Position numbers and translations under genes: made by a program | Shown here: positions 26,383 through 34,889 of the stretch, piece after piece | Layout of the letters: the number at the start of each line of letters is the position of its first letter | Numbering within the stretch: position 1 is the first letter of the stretch | The notes under the pieces: generated by a model | Databases searched by the model: none | Seen by the model: the letters and a program-made list of their open reading frames with translations, nothing else | Told to the model about the DNA's origin: nothing | Assembly (NCBI RefSeq): GCF_018861865.1 | Contig: NZ_JAHLDV010000023.1 | Span: forward strand, 1 to 49,855 | DNA: 49,855 bases | Reading direction: 5' to 3' | From: Clostridium frigoris | Lineage (GTDB): Bacteria; Bacillota; Clostridia; Clostridiales; Clostridiaceae

Positions 26383-27150
26383 TTAAATCTTTAATTGAGT
26401 CTTTAAATCATCTAACCATAAACCATAAAAGTCCGCTTTAAAATGAATGCCATCTTGTTCAAACAAATCTTCTCTATTTTCAAGCATAGGTCTTATATCT
26501 ATGTAATTCACACTTTCTTTCCTCGCAACCTCAATTATTGCTTGTGTAAATTCATCTAATCTATCTTGTGAAAAACTATTATTTTCTTGTTGTACTTTAG
26601 CTTGTACTGGAGTTAAAGATTGAAGATATATTTCAGCACTGGGAACTGTTTGTTTTATATCCTTTACAAGCTTAATATAGTTAGATTTAAAATCATCACT
26701 ATTTTCAGAACTTTTTAAGTCATTCATGCCATAAAGCACAAATACTCTTTGTGGATTAATATTTGCTAAAACACTTACTGATTCCTTTGCTTGTACCAAT
26801 CCTTGCCCTTTTTTAGCTATAACAGAAGATTTATTTACTATATCATAAAAATCTAATCCTTCAGTAATAGAATCGCCCATAAAAACAGACTGTTCAAAGT
26901 AAATTTTATTGCTTATTTCTTTTGAGTTATCACCATCTTTTTCATCATTTAGCTTATGCTTTTTATTTATTTTCTCCTCCACAGTAGCAATATTTACATC
27001 TCCTAGATTCTCCAAACTAATATAATTGTTTTTTATTATTTTTCTTTCTTCATTATTATTTATTGAGGATTTTAATAAAAAACAACATGGTATTAATATT
27101 ATTATTACAATTATAATATTCAGTTTTCTTTTTTTGCTCTTATTATTCAT
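26383..27150 (-). CDS. SGNH/GDSL-family hydrolase, membrane anchored
   Basis: 255 residues from ATG 27150, ribosome site AAGGTGATG. An N-terminal anchor (KLNIIIVIIILIPCCFLL) is followed by a linker and the SGNH domain: block I FMGDSITEG (catalytic Ser), block III GMNDLK (Asn) and block V DGIHFKADFY (Asp and His). Such enzymes are esterases or O-acetyl transferases. First gene of the four-gene unit; 24 nt before the DUF4358 gene. A TATAAT-like -10 lies on the minus strand near 27212, without a convincing -35. Confidence 0.88.
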   Translation of the reverse strand: MNNKSKKRKLNIIIVIIILIPCCFLLKSSINNNEERKIIKNNYISLENLGDVNIATVEEKINKKHKLNDEKDGDNSKEISNKIYFEQSVFMGDSITEGLDFYDIVNKSSVIAKKGQGLVQAKESVSVLANINPQRVFVLYGMNDLKSSENSDDFKSNYIKLVKDIKQTVPSAEIYLQSLTPVQAKVQQENNSFSQDRLDEFTQAIIEVARKESVNYIDIRPMLENREDLFEQDGIHFKADFYGLWLDDLKTQLKI

Positions 27151-27289
27151 AATCATCACCTTATTTTACATATATTAACTCATGTTTTGTTGCAACAGAG
27201 TTTATTATAACTCTTTTTAGTAACGAAGTTATTACAAAATAATTACTTTTATAATTTATTGACTAAAACAAAAGATCAGAAATATATAT

Positions 27290-27365
27290 AAGGAGTAGTT
27301 CACTAAAAGTGAACTACTCCTTATTTTTTACATAAGTGCTCTTAATTTCCCAAGTGCTTGCTTCT
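27290..27365 (+). repeat. Hairpin-plus-tail repeat, copy 2
   Basis: The same 33-nt hairpin as copy 1 (27290-27322), a T tract and a tail nearly identical to copy 1 up to gtgcttgctt. Minus-strand reading of the tail: YKKQALGKLRALM and TAA before the hairpin, with a synonymous GGA/GGG difference from copy 1. Both flanking genes are on the minus strand while the T tract points along plus, so the copy is not oriented as their terminator. Confidence 0.9.
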
Positions 27366-27407
27366 TGTAAAGAACTAAAGGGAATCTAATTTTTTATAAT
27401 ATTGTAT

Positions 27408-29180
27408 TTATATTGCCACTGTTGCTTGCTTTAAGTATTCTAATTCTTCTCCTTGTAAATAAATAGAAAGCTTTTCAAACACAGTTTTATGATAATTGTT
27501 TAGCCAAGATTTTTCATCATTTGTTAATAGGGACACATCTATTGCCTCTAAGTCTATAGGGCAAAGCGTTAAAGTCTCAAACTTCATAAATTGTCCACCA
27601 TACTCAGTCTTTTCATCTTCCGCAGCGACGACTAAGTCTTCTATTCTTATACCATGCTTTCCTGCTTTATAAACTCCTGGTTCGTTAGAGACTATCATTC
27701 CTTTTTTAAGCACAATATTATTGGGAAGCACAGATATTCTGTGTGGTCCTTCATGAACATTTAGAAAGAAACCTACTCCATGTCCTGTTCCATGCTTATA
27801 ATCCATACCTGCATTCCAAAGTGGAATTCTTGCTATAATATCTAAATTTGAACCCGTAGTTCCATATAAAAATCTCTGCAATGTTAGATTAATCATTCCT
27901 CTTAATACTAATGTAAAATCTGTTTTTTCTTCCTCAGTTAATGGACCTACAGCTAGTGTTCTTGTAATATCTGTTGTTCCATCTAAATATTGAGCGCCAG
28001 AGTCTAATAGATAAAGCCCTTCTGCCTTTATAGTAGCTTGATTTTTCTCTGTAGCGCAGTAATGAGGCATAGAAGCATTTGCTTTATAAGCTGAAATTGA
28101 TGCAAAGCTTAAATCATAGAAATTTTCTCCTGCACTTCTTATCTCTTCGATTTTATCTGATGCTTCTATTTCTGTAATATTACGCGATTTTATAGTTTTC
28201 TTCATCCATGTTATAAATTTAACCATAGCCACACCATCGCGTACCATAGCCTTTCTAACATTTTTAATTTGAATATCATTCTTTATAGCCTTAAATCTTG
28301 TAGTAATATCCATAGCCTCTAAAATCTTAATATTTATGGAACTATAAATCCAAGTACTAGTTCTTGCTGCATCAAGTAATATTGCTCCATCTTTGATTTT
28401 TCCTAAAAATTCTCTTATATTTTCATAAGGTATTATTTCTACATTAGCCTTTTCAAGTTCTCGCCTGACCTGTGAATTTATTTTTTTATCGTCTATAAAT
28501 AAATAATTTTTTTTATCTGAAACAACGGTGTAAGCTATAGTTAGTGGATTGCATTTTACATCTCTCGCCCTAATGTTTAACAGCCATGCTATGTCATCAA
28601 GTCCCGATATAACATAGTAGTTTGCTCCCATAGTTTTCATTTCACTAGCTACCCTTTCAAGTTTTGATTCTCTTGACTCTCCGGCATACGCTACATCATG
28701 CAGAACTACATTGCTACAAGGTTTTTGCGGCCTATATTTCCAAATTATATCTATTAAATCTTCATTAACTTCATAGGAAAATTCACTACTTTCTAAAGCA
28801 CTTTTTAACCCTCTAAAATACTCTATTGAAATAACCTTACCATCAAAAGCAATTTTTGCTCCCTGATGTAGGGTTTCTTTCAAAAATGCTTCCACAGTTG
28901 GAACACCATCCTGCCCCATCCTAAATAGTGTTACTCCTGTACCGATTAATTGATCTTCTGCTTGCACAAAATACCTTCCATCTGTCCATAAACCTGCCTT
29001 CGCTAAAGTTACAATTGCAGTACCCGCAGAACCAGTAAATCCTGTCATAAAAGTTCTAGCAGCATAGTGCTCTGCTACATATTCACTTTGATGTGGATCC
29101 GAACTAGGAACAATGAAGGCATCTATGCCTCTTTCTCTCATTTCATTTCTTAATTGTTCAATTCTCTCTTTTACACTCAT
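27408..29180 (-). CDS. pepP: Xaa-Pro aminopeptidase (M24B family)
   Basis: 590 residues from ATG 29180, selected because AGAGGTGATTAGG precedes it; the frame is open 21 codons further, but that part overlaps the relic at 29200-29301. It removes N-terminal residues before proline in the cytosol with two metals. Creatinase-like N-terminal domains (RIEQLRNEMRERGIDAFIVP; GTAIVTLAKAGLWTDGRYF) precede the pita-bread fold with ligands LLDSGAQYLDGTTDITRT (two Asp), GTGHGVGFFLNVHEGP (His), SNEPGVY and GIRIEDLV (two Glu). All are present. The long form (about 590-600 residues) is the usual type in clostridia. Confidence 0.94.
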   Translation of the reverse strand: MSVKERIEQLRNEMRERGIDAFIVPSSDPHQSEYVAEHYAARTFMTGFTGSAGTAIVTLAKAGLWTDGRYFVQAEDQLIGTGVTLFRMGQDGVPTVEAFLKETLHQGAKIAFDGKVISIEYFRGLKSALESSEFSYEVNEDLIDIIWKYRPQKPCSNVVLHDVAYAGESRESKLERVASEMKTMGANYYVISGLDDIAWLLNIRARDVKCNPLTIAYTVVSDKKNYLFIDDKKINSQVRRELEKANVEIIPYENIREFLGKIKDGAILLDAARTSTWIYSSINIKILEAMDITTRFKAIKNDIQIKNVRKAMVRDGVAMVKFITWMKKTIKSRNITEIEASDKIEEIRSAGENFYDLSFASISAYKANASMPHYCATEKNQATIKAEGLYLLDSGAQYLDGTTDITRTLAVGPLTEEEKTDFTLVLRGMINLTLQRFLYGTTGSNLDIIARIPLWNAGMDYKHGTGHGVGFFLNVHEGPHRISVLPNNIVLKKGMIVSNEPGVYKAGKHGIRIEDLVVAAEDEKTEYGGQFMKFETLTLCPIDLEAIDVSLLTNDEKSWLNNYHKTVFEKLSIYLQGEELEYLKQATVAI

Positions 29181-29199
29181 CCTAATCACCTCTTTTAAA

Positions 29200-29301
29200 T
29201 TATATAGTTTCTCTTTTAAAATAAAAATATGTACCATCAACACCGGCCAATTCCCAACCTTCTTTACCTAGTAAATTTAACTTTTCAGAAGTAACTTTAT
29301 C
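29200..29301 (-). pseudogene. C-terminal remnant of a small DUF4177-like protein
   Basis: 33 codons directly after, and in frame with, the radical SAM stop codon, reading SEKLNLLGKEGWELAGVDG and YFYFKRETI, then TAA. LNxLGKEGWELxGVxG...YFKR is the pattern of DUF4177 proteins (about 55-60 residues). No start codon is available and the N-terminal half is missing. It is either a relic or, if the TAA is read through, an extension of the radical SAM protein. Confidence 0.65.
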
Positions 29302-29955
29302 TTATTCAAAAGGACGTATTCTTAAAGGTACTCCAATACTATCACATACAGTTTTACAATCATCTATTTCCTTTTGTCCAATACAATCTACTACTGTCAT
29401 AACTACATTTGGAACATACTCTTTGCAGCTTATCGTAAATTTCAACATGGCGTCATAAGATTCTATACCAAATTTGCTACGAGTTAATCTTAAATATTCC
29501 TTGGCATTTGATGCATTAAGGCTTATAGATACAGTATTAATTAAGTCTTTAAAAAATATTGCAGTTTCCTTTTTATTAACCAAATCCGCGAGTCCATTAG
29601 TGTTTATACGAATTGGATTATTGCTGCTTCTGTTTTTTAAGTATTTTGCCACGTCTATCAAATCATCAAGACGGGTTAAAGGTTCTCCAAATCCACAAAA
29701 TATGATTTCACCGAACTTAGCTAAATCATATTTTTCAAACTCTTCTATAACCTTCTGAGCGGTAGGTTCTATATCTAACCATAGACTATTTGATTTAGCC
29801 ATTTCCTTAGTGTTTCTCAAACAAAATATGCAAGAACAAGGGCAATTGTTAGTTAAATTAACATAAATATTTTTCTTGCTCAATTCTTTACTCGTAATAT
29901 CAACATCTTTTAAATTGATATAAACGCCATTGTTATATGTATATAAGATAACCAT
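29302..29955 (-). CDS. Radical SAM protein, TatD-associated type
   Basis: 217 residues. The CxxxCxxC cluster motif is in CPCSCIFCLRN (about 38-48), preceded by YVNLTNN and followed by FCGFGEPLTRLDD and IRINTNG, standard radical SAM strands for SAM and cluster binding. The end VPLRIRPFE is typical of the short radical SAM family usually encoded near TatD nuclease genes (TIGR04038-like). No TatD gene is next to it here. The substrate of this family is unknown to me. GAGGATGG lies 8-14 nt before the ATG. Confidence 0.86.
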   Translation of the reverse strand: MVILYTYNNGVYINLKDVDITSKELSKKNIYVNLTNNCPCSCIFCLRNTKEMAKSNSLWLDIEPTAQKVIEEFEKYDLAKFGEIIFCGFGEPLTRLDDLIDVAKYLKNRSSNNPIRINTNGLADLVNKKETAIFFKDLINTVSISLNASNAKEYLRLTRSKFGIESYDAMLKFTISCKEYVPNVVMTVVDCIGQKEIDDCKTVCDSIGVPLRIRPFE

Positions 29956-30029
29956 ATTCTACCATCCTCTTTTCTTTATATTTTAAATTTATATTAACTA
30001 GTAATAATAAAATACTAAATATACTTATG

Positions 30030-30860
30030 TTATTGCAGGTCAGTCAAATATTCTTCAAAGCAAATACCATTCTGTATTGGCGTACCGATTTTAGCAGTAT
30101 AATCAATGGCTTTGCTAATAAAATCTGTAGCTTTTTTTACCGCAGTCACGATATCTATTCCTTTTACAATATTCGCAACTACAATAGAAGAAAACACATC
30201 TCCAGTACCTGAACGATCCTCACCAATTTTTTTCACTTCAATTATAGTGTATGGTTTTCCTGTTTCATATATAAAGTTTCGTATATTCCCATTATGCTGC
30301 AGTCCAGTAATAACAATTTTATCTGGGCCTTTTGTACAAAGCTCTTTTGCAATGTTTTCAAGTTGCTCAGGATTCATTGCTCTTTCTGGATAAGGAATAT
30401 CAAGAAGTCTACAGGCTTCAGTAAGATTAGGAGTCATTACATCCGCATATTTAATTAACTTCTTCATTTCATCACACATTTCCTGTGTATATGTAGAATA
30501 AAGCTTACCATAGTCACCCATCACAGGATCAACCATGACAATAGTATCTTTTGTTTTAAAATTACAAAGAAATTCTACAACAATATCTATTTGTTCTTTT
30601 GAGCCTAAAAATCCGGTACAGATTCCATCAAATTGTAAATTAAGCTCTTTCCAATTATTCATGTAATCCCTCATATGAGGAGTATAATCATCAAAAAAGA
30701 AACTTGGGAATCCCGTATGTGCTGATAATATTGCAGTAGGTAATGGACAACATTGTATCTTCATTGCTGATATAATGGGCAATGCAACTGCTATAGAACA
30801 TCGTCCAAATCCAGTAAAATCATTCACAATAGCAATTTTCTTTTGTTTGTTTAAACTCAT
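30030..30860 (-). CDS. Pyridoxamine/pyridoxal kinase family protein
   Basis: 276 residues, ribokinase-like fold of the PdxY/PdxK group, making pyridoxal 5'-phosphate precursors from B6 vitamers in the cytosol. Visible: VNDFTGFGRCSIAVALPII near the N-terminus, VDPVMGDYGKLY (phosphate/metal region), TPNLTEACRLL, and the anion-hole/catalytic motif RSGTGDVFSS with the Asp base. Start ATG has AAAGGTGGTGC upstream. Single gene, with a copy of the 33-bp repeat about 75 nt upstream. Confidence 0.9.
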   Translation of the reverse strand: MSLNKQKKIAIVNDFTGFGRCSIAVALPIISAMKIQCCPLPTAILSAHTGFPSFFFDDYTPHMRDYMNNWKELNLQFDGICTGFLGSKEQIDIVVEFLCNFKTKDTIVMVDPVMGDYGKLYSTYTQEMCDEMKKLIKYADVMTPNLTEACRLLDIPYPERAMNPEQLENIAKELCTKGPDKIVITGLQHNGNIRNFIYETGKPYTIIEVKKIGEDRSGTGDVFSSIVVANIVKGIDIVTAVKKATDFISKAIDYTAKIGTPIQNGICFEEYLTDLQ

Positions 30861-30932
30861 TATAGCACCACCTTTTCTAATACCCCTTATTATAATCTAA
30901 TCAAGGTAAAAAATAAAGTGTAGTGATACGTG

Positions 30933-30965
30933 ACCTAAAGAAAACTAAAAATATAATAGATAAAT
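30933..30965. repeat. 33-bp dispersed repeat, copy B
   Basis: Identical to 23176-23208 except one base (a for t). It lies in the 263-nt gap between divergent genes and is not near any visible HAD relic. Confidence 0.8.
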
Positions 30966-30989
30966 CCATATCATTACTTTCCTTTTAGT

Positions 30990-31016
30990 TAGTATCTTAC
31001 ATTAAAGTGCATACTA
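30990..31016. promoter_or_regulatory. Inverted repeat TAGTAT-N15-ATACTA upstream of the Old Yellow Enzyme gene
   Basis: tagtat (30990-30995) and atacta (31011-31016) are inverted copies about 110 nt upstream of the gene. A TATAAT near 31088 could be a -10, without a good -35. A redox-responsive regulator site is possible but unproven. Confidence 0.3.
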
Positions 31017-31123
31017 TCATTAGTGTCCTAATAATCATATAATATATGTTAAGATTCTTTGCGAAGTAAAATAATTATTAGGAGCCTATAATACAGATTA
31101 ATATGTAAATAAGGAGGATCAGT

Positions 31124-32218
31124 ATGAAAAATTTATTTGAGAAAACAAACATTAATAATATAGAGGTTAAAAACAGATTCATTAGAGCGGCTACTTGGGA
31201 TGAGATGGCAGAAGATGATGGTCATATAAATAACGCATTTATTCAGCGATATGAAAATTTAGCAAAGGGAGGGGTCGGATTAATACTAACTGGGTATGCA
31301 TTTATATCAAAAGATGAGAAACCTAATCCTGGCATGTCTGGAATTTATGACGATTCTTTTATTGAAGAATATAAAATTTTAGTAAATAAAGTACATAAAT
31401 ATGAAACTAAGATCGCAATGCAGATAGTATATGGAGGATCACAAAACGAGCATCCAGATGCCAGTGAAATGAACATATACGGACCTTCGGCTATAAAAAA
31501 TATAGTAAGTGGAATTACACCTAAGGAAGCTACAAAAACTGATATAAAAAGGATTGTTACCAAATTTGCCGATGCTGCGATGAGAGTAAAAAAAGCCGGT
31601 TTTGATGCTGTAGAAATTCATGCAGCCCATGGATATTTACTAAGCCAATTTTTAACACCTTATTATAATAGAAGAACCGATGAATATGGTGGAGATATAC
31701 ATAACAGAGCAAGAATAATTTATGAAGTAATAGAGGAAATAAGAAAAAGAGTTGGCAATGATTATCCAATTATGATAAAAATTAAATTTGATGACTTTAT
31801 GGATAGTAATCAAGGGCTTAGCAAAGAAGAATCTATAGAAGTTTTTAAGAGAATTGATAAACTAGGAATAGATATGATTGAACCTAGTGCAGTTAACCTA
31901 TCTTCTGGAGAAAGTAAAGTTCCATTTTCAAAAGGAATTAATACTGTAGATAAAGAATCATATTTTAAAGAAGATGTAATGAATATTGCAAGTGTTGTAA
32001 ATGCCAAGGTAATCCTAGTTGGAGGAAATAAAAATATAGATTTAATGAATGAAATTTTAAATACTACCCAAATTCAATTTTTCTCATTATCTAGAACTTT
32101 ACTTTGTGAACCAGATTTAATTAATAAATGGGCAAATAACAAAGATTATAAGCCTAAATGTATTTCTTGTAATAAATGTTGGGATGAGATACCGAATTCT
32201 TGTATTTTTAATAGGTAA
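31124..32218 (+). CDS. NADH:flavin oxidoreductase, Old Yellow Enzyme family, short form
   Basis: 364 residues, ATG after AAGGAGGATC. FMN-binding TIM barrel: IRAATWDEMAEDDGHI, GGVGLILTGYAFI, the substrate-binding HAAHGYLLSQFLTPYYNRRTD (written in two parts: HAAHGY and SQFLTPYYNRR), and the phosphate loop around VGGNK and FFSLSRTLLCEP. The C-terminus ends with CISCNKCWDEIPNSC, the start of the 4Fe-4S motif used in long 2,4-dienoyl-CoA reductase-like members, but the following NAD(P)H domain is absent. It probably reduces activated C=C bonds or is part of redox stress defence. Gene is alone. Confidence 0.9.
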   Translation: MKNLFEKTNINNIEVKNRFIRAATWDEMAEDDGHINNAFIQRYENLAKGGVGLILTGYAFISKDEKPNPGMSGIYDDSFIEEYKILVNKVHKYETKIAMQIVYGGSQNEHPDASEMNIYGPSAIKNIVSGITPKEATKTDIKRIVTKFADAAMRVKKAGFDAVEIHAAHGYLLSQFLTPYYNRRTDEYGGDIHNRARIIYEVIEEIRKRVGNDYPIMIKIKFDDFMDSNQGLSKEESIEVFKRIDKLGIDMIEPSAVNLSSGESKVPFSKGINTVDKESYFKEDVMNIASVVNAKVILVGGNKNIDLMNEILNTTQIQFFSLSRTLLCEPDLINKWANNKDYKPKCISCNKCWDEIPNSCIFNR

Positions 32219-32247
32219 AATATATGAGAATATTTGTATATATTTAT

Positions 32248-32300
32248 AAGGAGTAGTTCACTAAAAGTGAACTACTCCTTGATTTTTTACATAAATACTC
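32248..32300 (+). repeat. Hairpin-plus-tail repeat, copy 3 (short tail)
   Basis: The hairpin (32248-32280) is identical to copies 1 and 2; the following tail keeps acataa-tactcttaa with changes and then diverges. It sits between converging genes and can terminate the Old Yellow Enzyme transcript. The minus-strand peptide end is degraded (LRVFM and TAA, preceded by a stop). Confidence 0.88.
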
Positions 32301-32317
32301 TTAACTACTCACTAAAC

Positions 32318-34057
32318 TTAGAGTAACTTATTCAGCCCTTCTAACTCCTCAGATAAAACTTTAGCAAGCTCAATATCAGTCTCTTTTAAAGCCAATGCTA
32401 TTTTTGTTTCAACTAATTTTTTCTTTTGTTCAATTTCTAAATAGTCTTTCTCAAAATAACTAGCATAAATCATCTTCCTAAATTTTCGCATACTCATTCT
32501 TCTAATTGTCTTATCTTCAATGATTAAAACAAAATCCATACAGTTTACTATAGAATAGAAATCATGAGAAATCATGAGAATCGCACCCTTATAGTTTTTT
32601 ATGGCTTTTTCCAGTGCTATTTGTGAATAAGTGTCTAAATGACTTGTGGGTTCATCAAGAAGTAACATATTTGCATTACTAGAAGAAATTTTAGCCAGCT
32701 GAAGCATATTTTTTTCTCCGCCAGATAAAGACCCTATCTTTTGATTAATAATTTCTTCTTCAAAACCATAATTAGCAATATATGATTTAATCTCGTCATA
32801 AGTTTTAAAACCAGCATCAAAGAACTCTTCAAGTATAGTATTAGACTCATTTAGTGTTTTTCCTTGAAGTTGAGATAAATAAGCTACTTCAACATTTTCA
32901 TTTATCTCAATAGAACCATTATTATTTTTAAATATTTCTTGAAGTAAAGTAGTTTTACCAGTACCATTTAAACCGACGATAGCTACTTTATCGGTAGATT
33001 TAATCTCAAAGTTAACATTTTCTAGAAGAATATCATCAAAGCTAGCACTGTAATCATTAACTTTTAAAGCGATGGTTTCTTCAATTTCATTATTTGTAAC
33101 TAAACTGATATTTGGCTCTTTAATATCTACAAATGGTGCTTTAATTCTACGTTTTTCTAATCTTTCTTGAATTTTAACTCTAGCATTTAGAGATTTCCCT
33201 CTAGCAGCTTCAGTATGCTCAGTTGCGAGATATCTTAGTTTTTTTATTAACATCTCATTTCTCCAAAATTCCTCATCATCAGAAGTAGCTAGTTCTTGCA
33301 TTTCAATTTTAGTTTGGAGTAAAGAGAAGTTATAATCAATATAGCTTCCATCAAACTCTTGGAGCTCCTTGTTTTCAAGATGCAGGATTTTGTTAAAACA
33401 ATGATTTAATAGATATCTGTTGTGCGTAATAATTAACATTGTTCCTTTATGTGAAATAATTAGATCTTTAAGAGAATTAAGATTTCCAAAATCTAAAAAC
33501 ACATCAGGTTCATCCATAATCATTAATTCTGGACTATTTAGCATTTCCCTAATTACTTGAATAAGCTTGAATTCCCCACCACTAAGTTCAGATATCATTA
33601 AATCTTTAAACTTGATTAAGTTTGCAAGATTTAGGTTTTTATTAATGTTGTTTTCGAAATCATCCCCATTAATTGCATCAAATGCGTCTAAAGCTTGTTG
33701 ATACTTTTCTAGTAAAGATTCAATATCCAACGATGTTTCCATTTCGCTGCAAATAGATGTTATTTCATTTTGTAGTTTAATAAATTTTTCGCCAATATAT
33801 TCGAATACTGTAATTTCTTTCGTTTCGCCTAGTTGTGAGAATTGACTCACATACCCAATTCTACAATTTGGGTCCATCTCTAGCTTTCCATCAAACATAT
33901 ATTTTTCTGGATCCATAATTATATCTATCAGTGTACTTTTTCCGCTGCCATTTGTTCCTATAAAGGCACAATGCTGACCATCTTCCAATGTAAATGAAAT
34001 ATTATTATATAAATCCTTTTGTGGAAATGAGTAGGATAAGTTATCAACTTTTATCAT
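32318..34057 (-). CDS. ABC-F family ATPase (ribosome-associated)
   Basis: 579 residues from ATG 34057, with AGAGAGG upstream; an in-frame TTG 25 codons earlier lacks a ribosome site and runs through the leader hairpin. Two ABC domains on one chain and no membrane part: Walker A GTNGSGKST and GLNGTGKTT, signatures LSGGEFKL and LSGGEKNML, Walker B MIMDEPD and LLLDEPTSHLD, with a charged linker (LRYLATEHTEAARGKS) between. ABC-F proteins act on the ribosomal E site, as translation factors or antibiotic-protection proteins. A terminator hairpin in the leader suggests translation-sensing control as in resistance-type members. The subfamily was not assignable by eye. Confidence 0.92.
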   Translation of the reverse strand: MIKVDNLSYSFPQKDLYNNISFTLEDGQHCAFIGTNGSGKSTLIDIIMDPEKYMFDGKLEMDPNCRIGYVSQFSQLGETKEITVFEYIGEKFIKLQNEITSICSEMETSLDIESLLEKYQQALDAFDAINGDDFENNINKNLNLANLIKFKDLMISELSGGEFKLIQVIREMLNSPELMIMDEPDVFLDFGNLNSLKDLIISHKGTMLIITHNRYLLNHCFNKILHLENKELQEFDGSYIDYNFSLLQTKIEMQELATSDDEEFWRNEMLIKKLRYLATEHTEAARGKSLNARVKIQERLEKRRIKAPFVDIKEPNISLVTNNEIEETIALKVNDYSASFDDILLENVNFEIKSTDKVAIVGLNGTGKTTLLQEIFKNNNGSIEINENVEVAYLSQLQGKTLNESNTILEEFFDAGFKTYDEIKSYIANYGFEEEIINQKIGSLSGGEKNMLQLAKISSSNANMLLLDEPTSHLDTYSQIALEKAIKNYKGAILMISHDFYSIVNCMDFVLIIEDKTIRRMSMRKFRKMIYASYFEKDYLEIEQKKKLVETKIALALKETDIELAKVLSEELEGLNKLL

Positions 34058-34076
34058 ATTATTACCTCTCTTTATC

Positions 34077-34107
34077 ACTAAAAAAGAGCTTATAAAAATA
34101 AGCTCTT
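34077..34107 (-). terminator. Leader terminator (possible attenuator) of the ABC-F gene
   Basis: Stem aagagctta/taagctctt (34084-34092 with 34099-34107), loop of six, then on the minus strand TTTTTTAGTG. It lies about 25 nt upstream of the ABC-F ribosome site on the same strand, so it would end transcripts before the gene unless bypassed. A promoter further upstream was not clearly seen. Confidence 0.7.
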
Positions 34108-34226
34108 CAATATATTCTGTTATAAATCGCAATTTTACATTTTATTTTTATGTAGTAAAAACATTCTACTAAGTTTAACATTGATAGCATAACACTTTTT
34201 ACAACTAAGTTCAATATTTATATTAT

Positions 34227-34796
34227 CTACTCGAATTGACTTTCTCTTACCATATTATAAAGCATTCCTTGCTTTAACAAAGTACTATTACCACCTAGTG
34301 CATCAACTAATGTATAAGCAAATGGTAGGACCGAAGCTGGCCCTCTGCTAGTGATCAAGTGATCATCTACCGCAACAATATCTTCTACATAATTTGCATC
34401 TTTAAATAATGTAGTATTTTCATCTCCAGGATATGATGTTATTTTGCGTCCTTTGATAATTCCTGCTTTTTCTAGAATCATTGGTGCTGCACAAATAGCA
34501 GCAACAAATTTTTCAGGTGCTTTATCAAAATATTTTACTAATTCAATGACCCTTTCATCATCTCTTAAATTTGTTGCACCAGGTAATCCACCAGGTAAAA
34601 CAATCATATCATATTCTTTTATTTCATCACTTATAATTTTATCCGCTAGTACTACAATACCATGAGAACCTTTTACCATTTCTTCATTGATACTTACCGT
34701 ATTACATTGAAATTCTGCCCTTCTTAAAACATCAACTACAAATAATGCTTCACCCTCTTCAAATCCTTCTGCTAAAAAAACTGCAACTTTTTTCAA
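34227..34796 (-). CDS. DJ-1/PfpI (ThiJ/YajL-like) family protein
   Basis: 189 residues with the flavodoxin-like DJ-1 fold. The nucleophile elbow is AAICAAPMIL with Cys102; the conserved acidic partner lies in GFEEGEA (11-17), and LPGGLPGA gives the oxyanion region. Members are chaperone or glyoxalase/deglycase-like stress proteins; the ThiJ name for thiamine synthesis is historical. AGGGGAGAG ribosome site. It is not obviously coupled to the ABC-F gene (170-nt gap) or to the P-loop gene (93-nt gap). Confidence 0.92.
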   Translation of the reverse strand: MKKVAVFLAEGFEEGEALFVVDVLRRAEFQCNTVSINEEMVKGSHGIVVLADKIISDEIKEYDMIVLPGGLPGATNLRDDERVIELVKYFDKAPEKFVAAICAAPMILEKAGIIKGRKITSYPGDENTTLFKDANYVEDIVAVDDHLITSRGPASVLPFAYTLVDALGGNSTLLKQGMLYNMVRESQFE

Positions 34797-34889
34797 TTTA
34801 ACTCTCCCCTTCTCTTAACTATTATCTCCTACTAAATAACCTGAGTACAAACAAAAATATATTTATAAAGTATAAATTTGTTAAATCAT

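Noticed and set aside
34058-34132. 25-codon N-terminal extension of the ABC-F protein from TTG
   Set aside because: No ribosome site, and the stretch contains the leader terminator; the ATG at 34057 has AGAGAGG.
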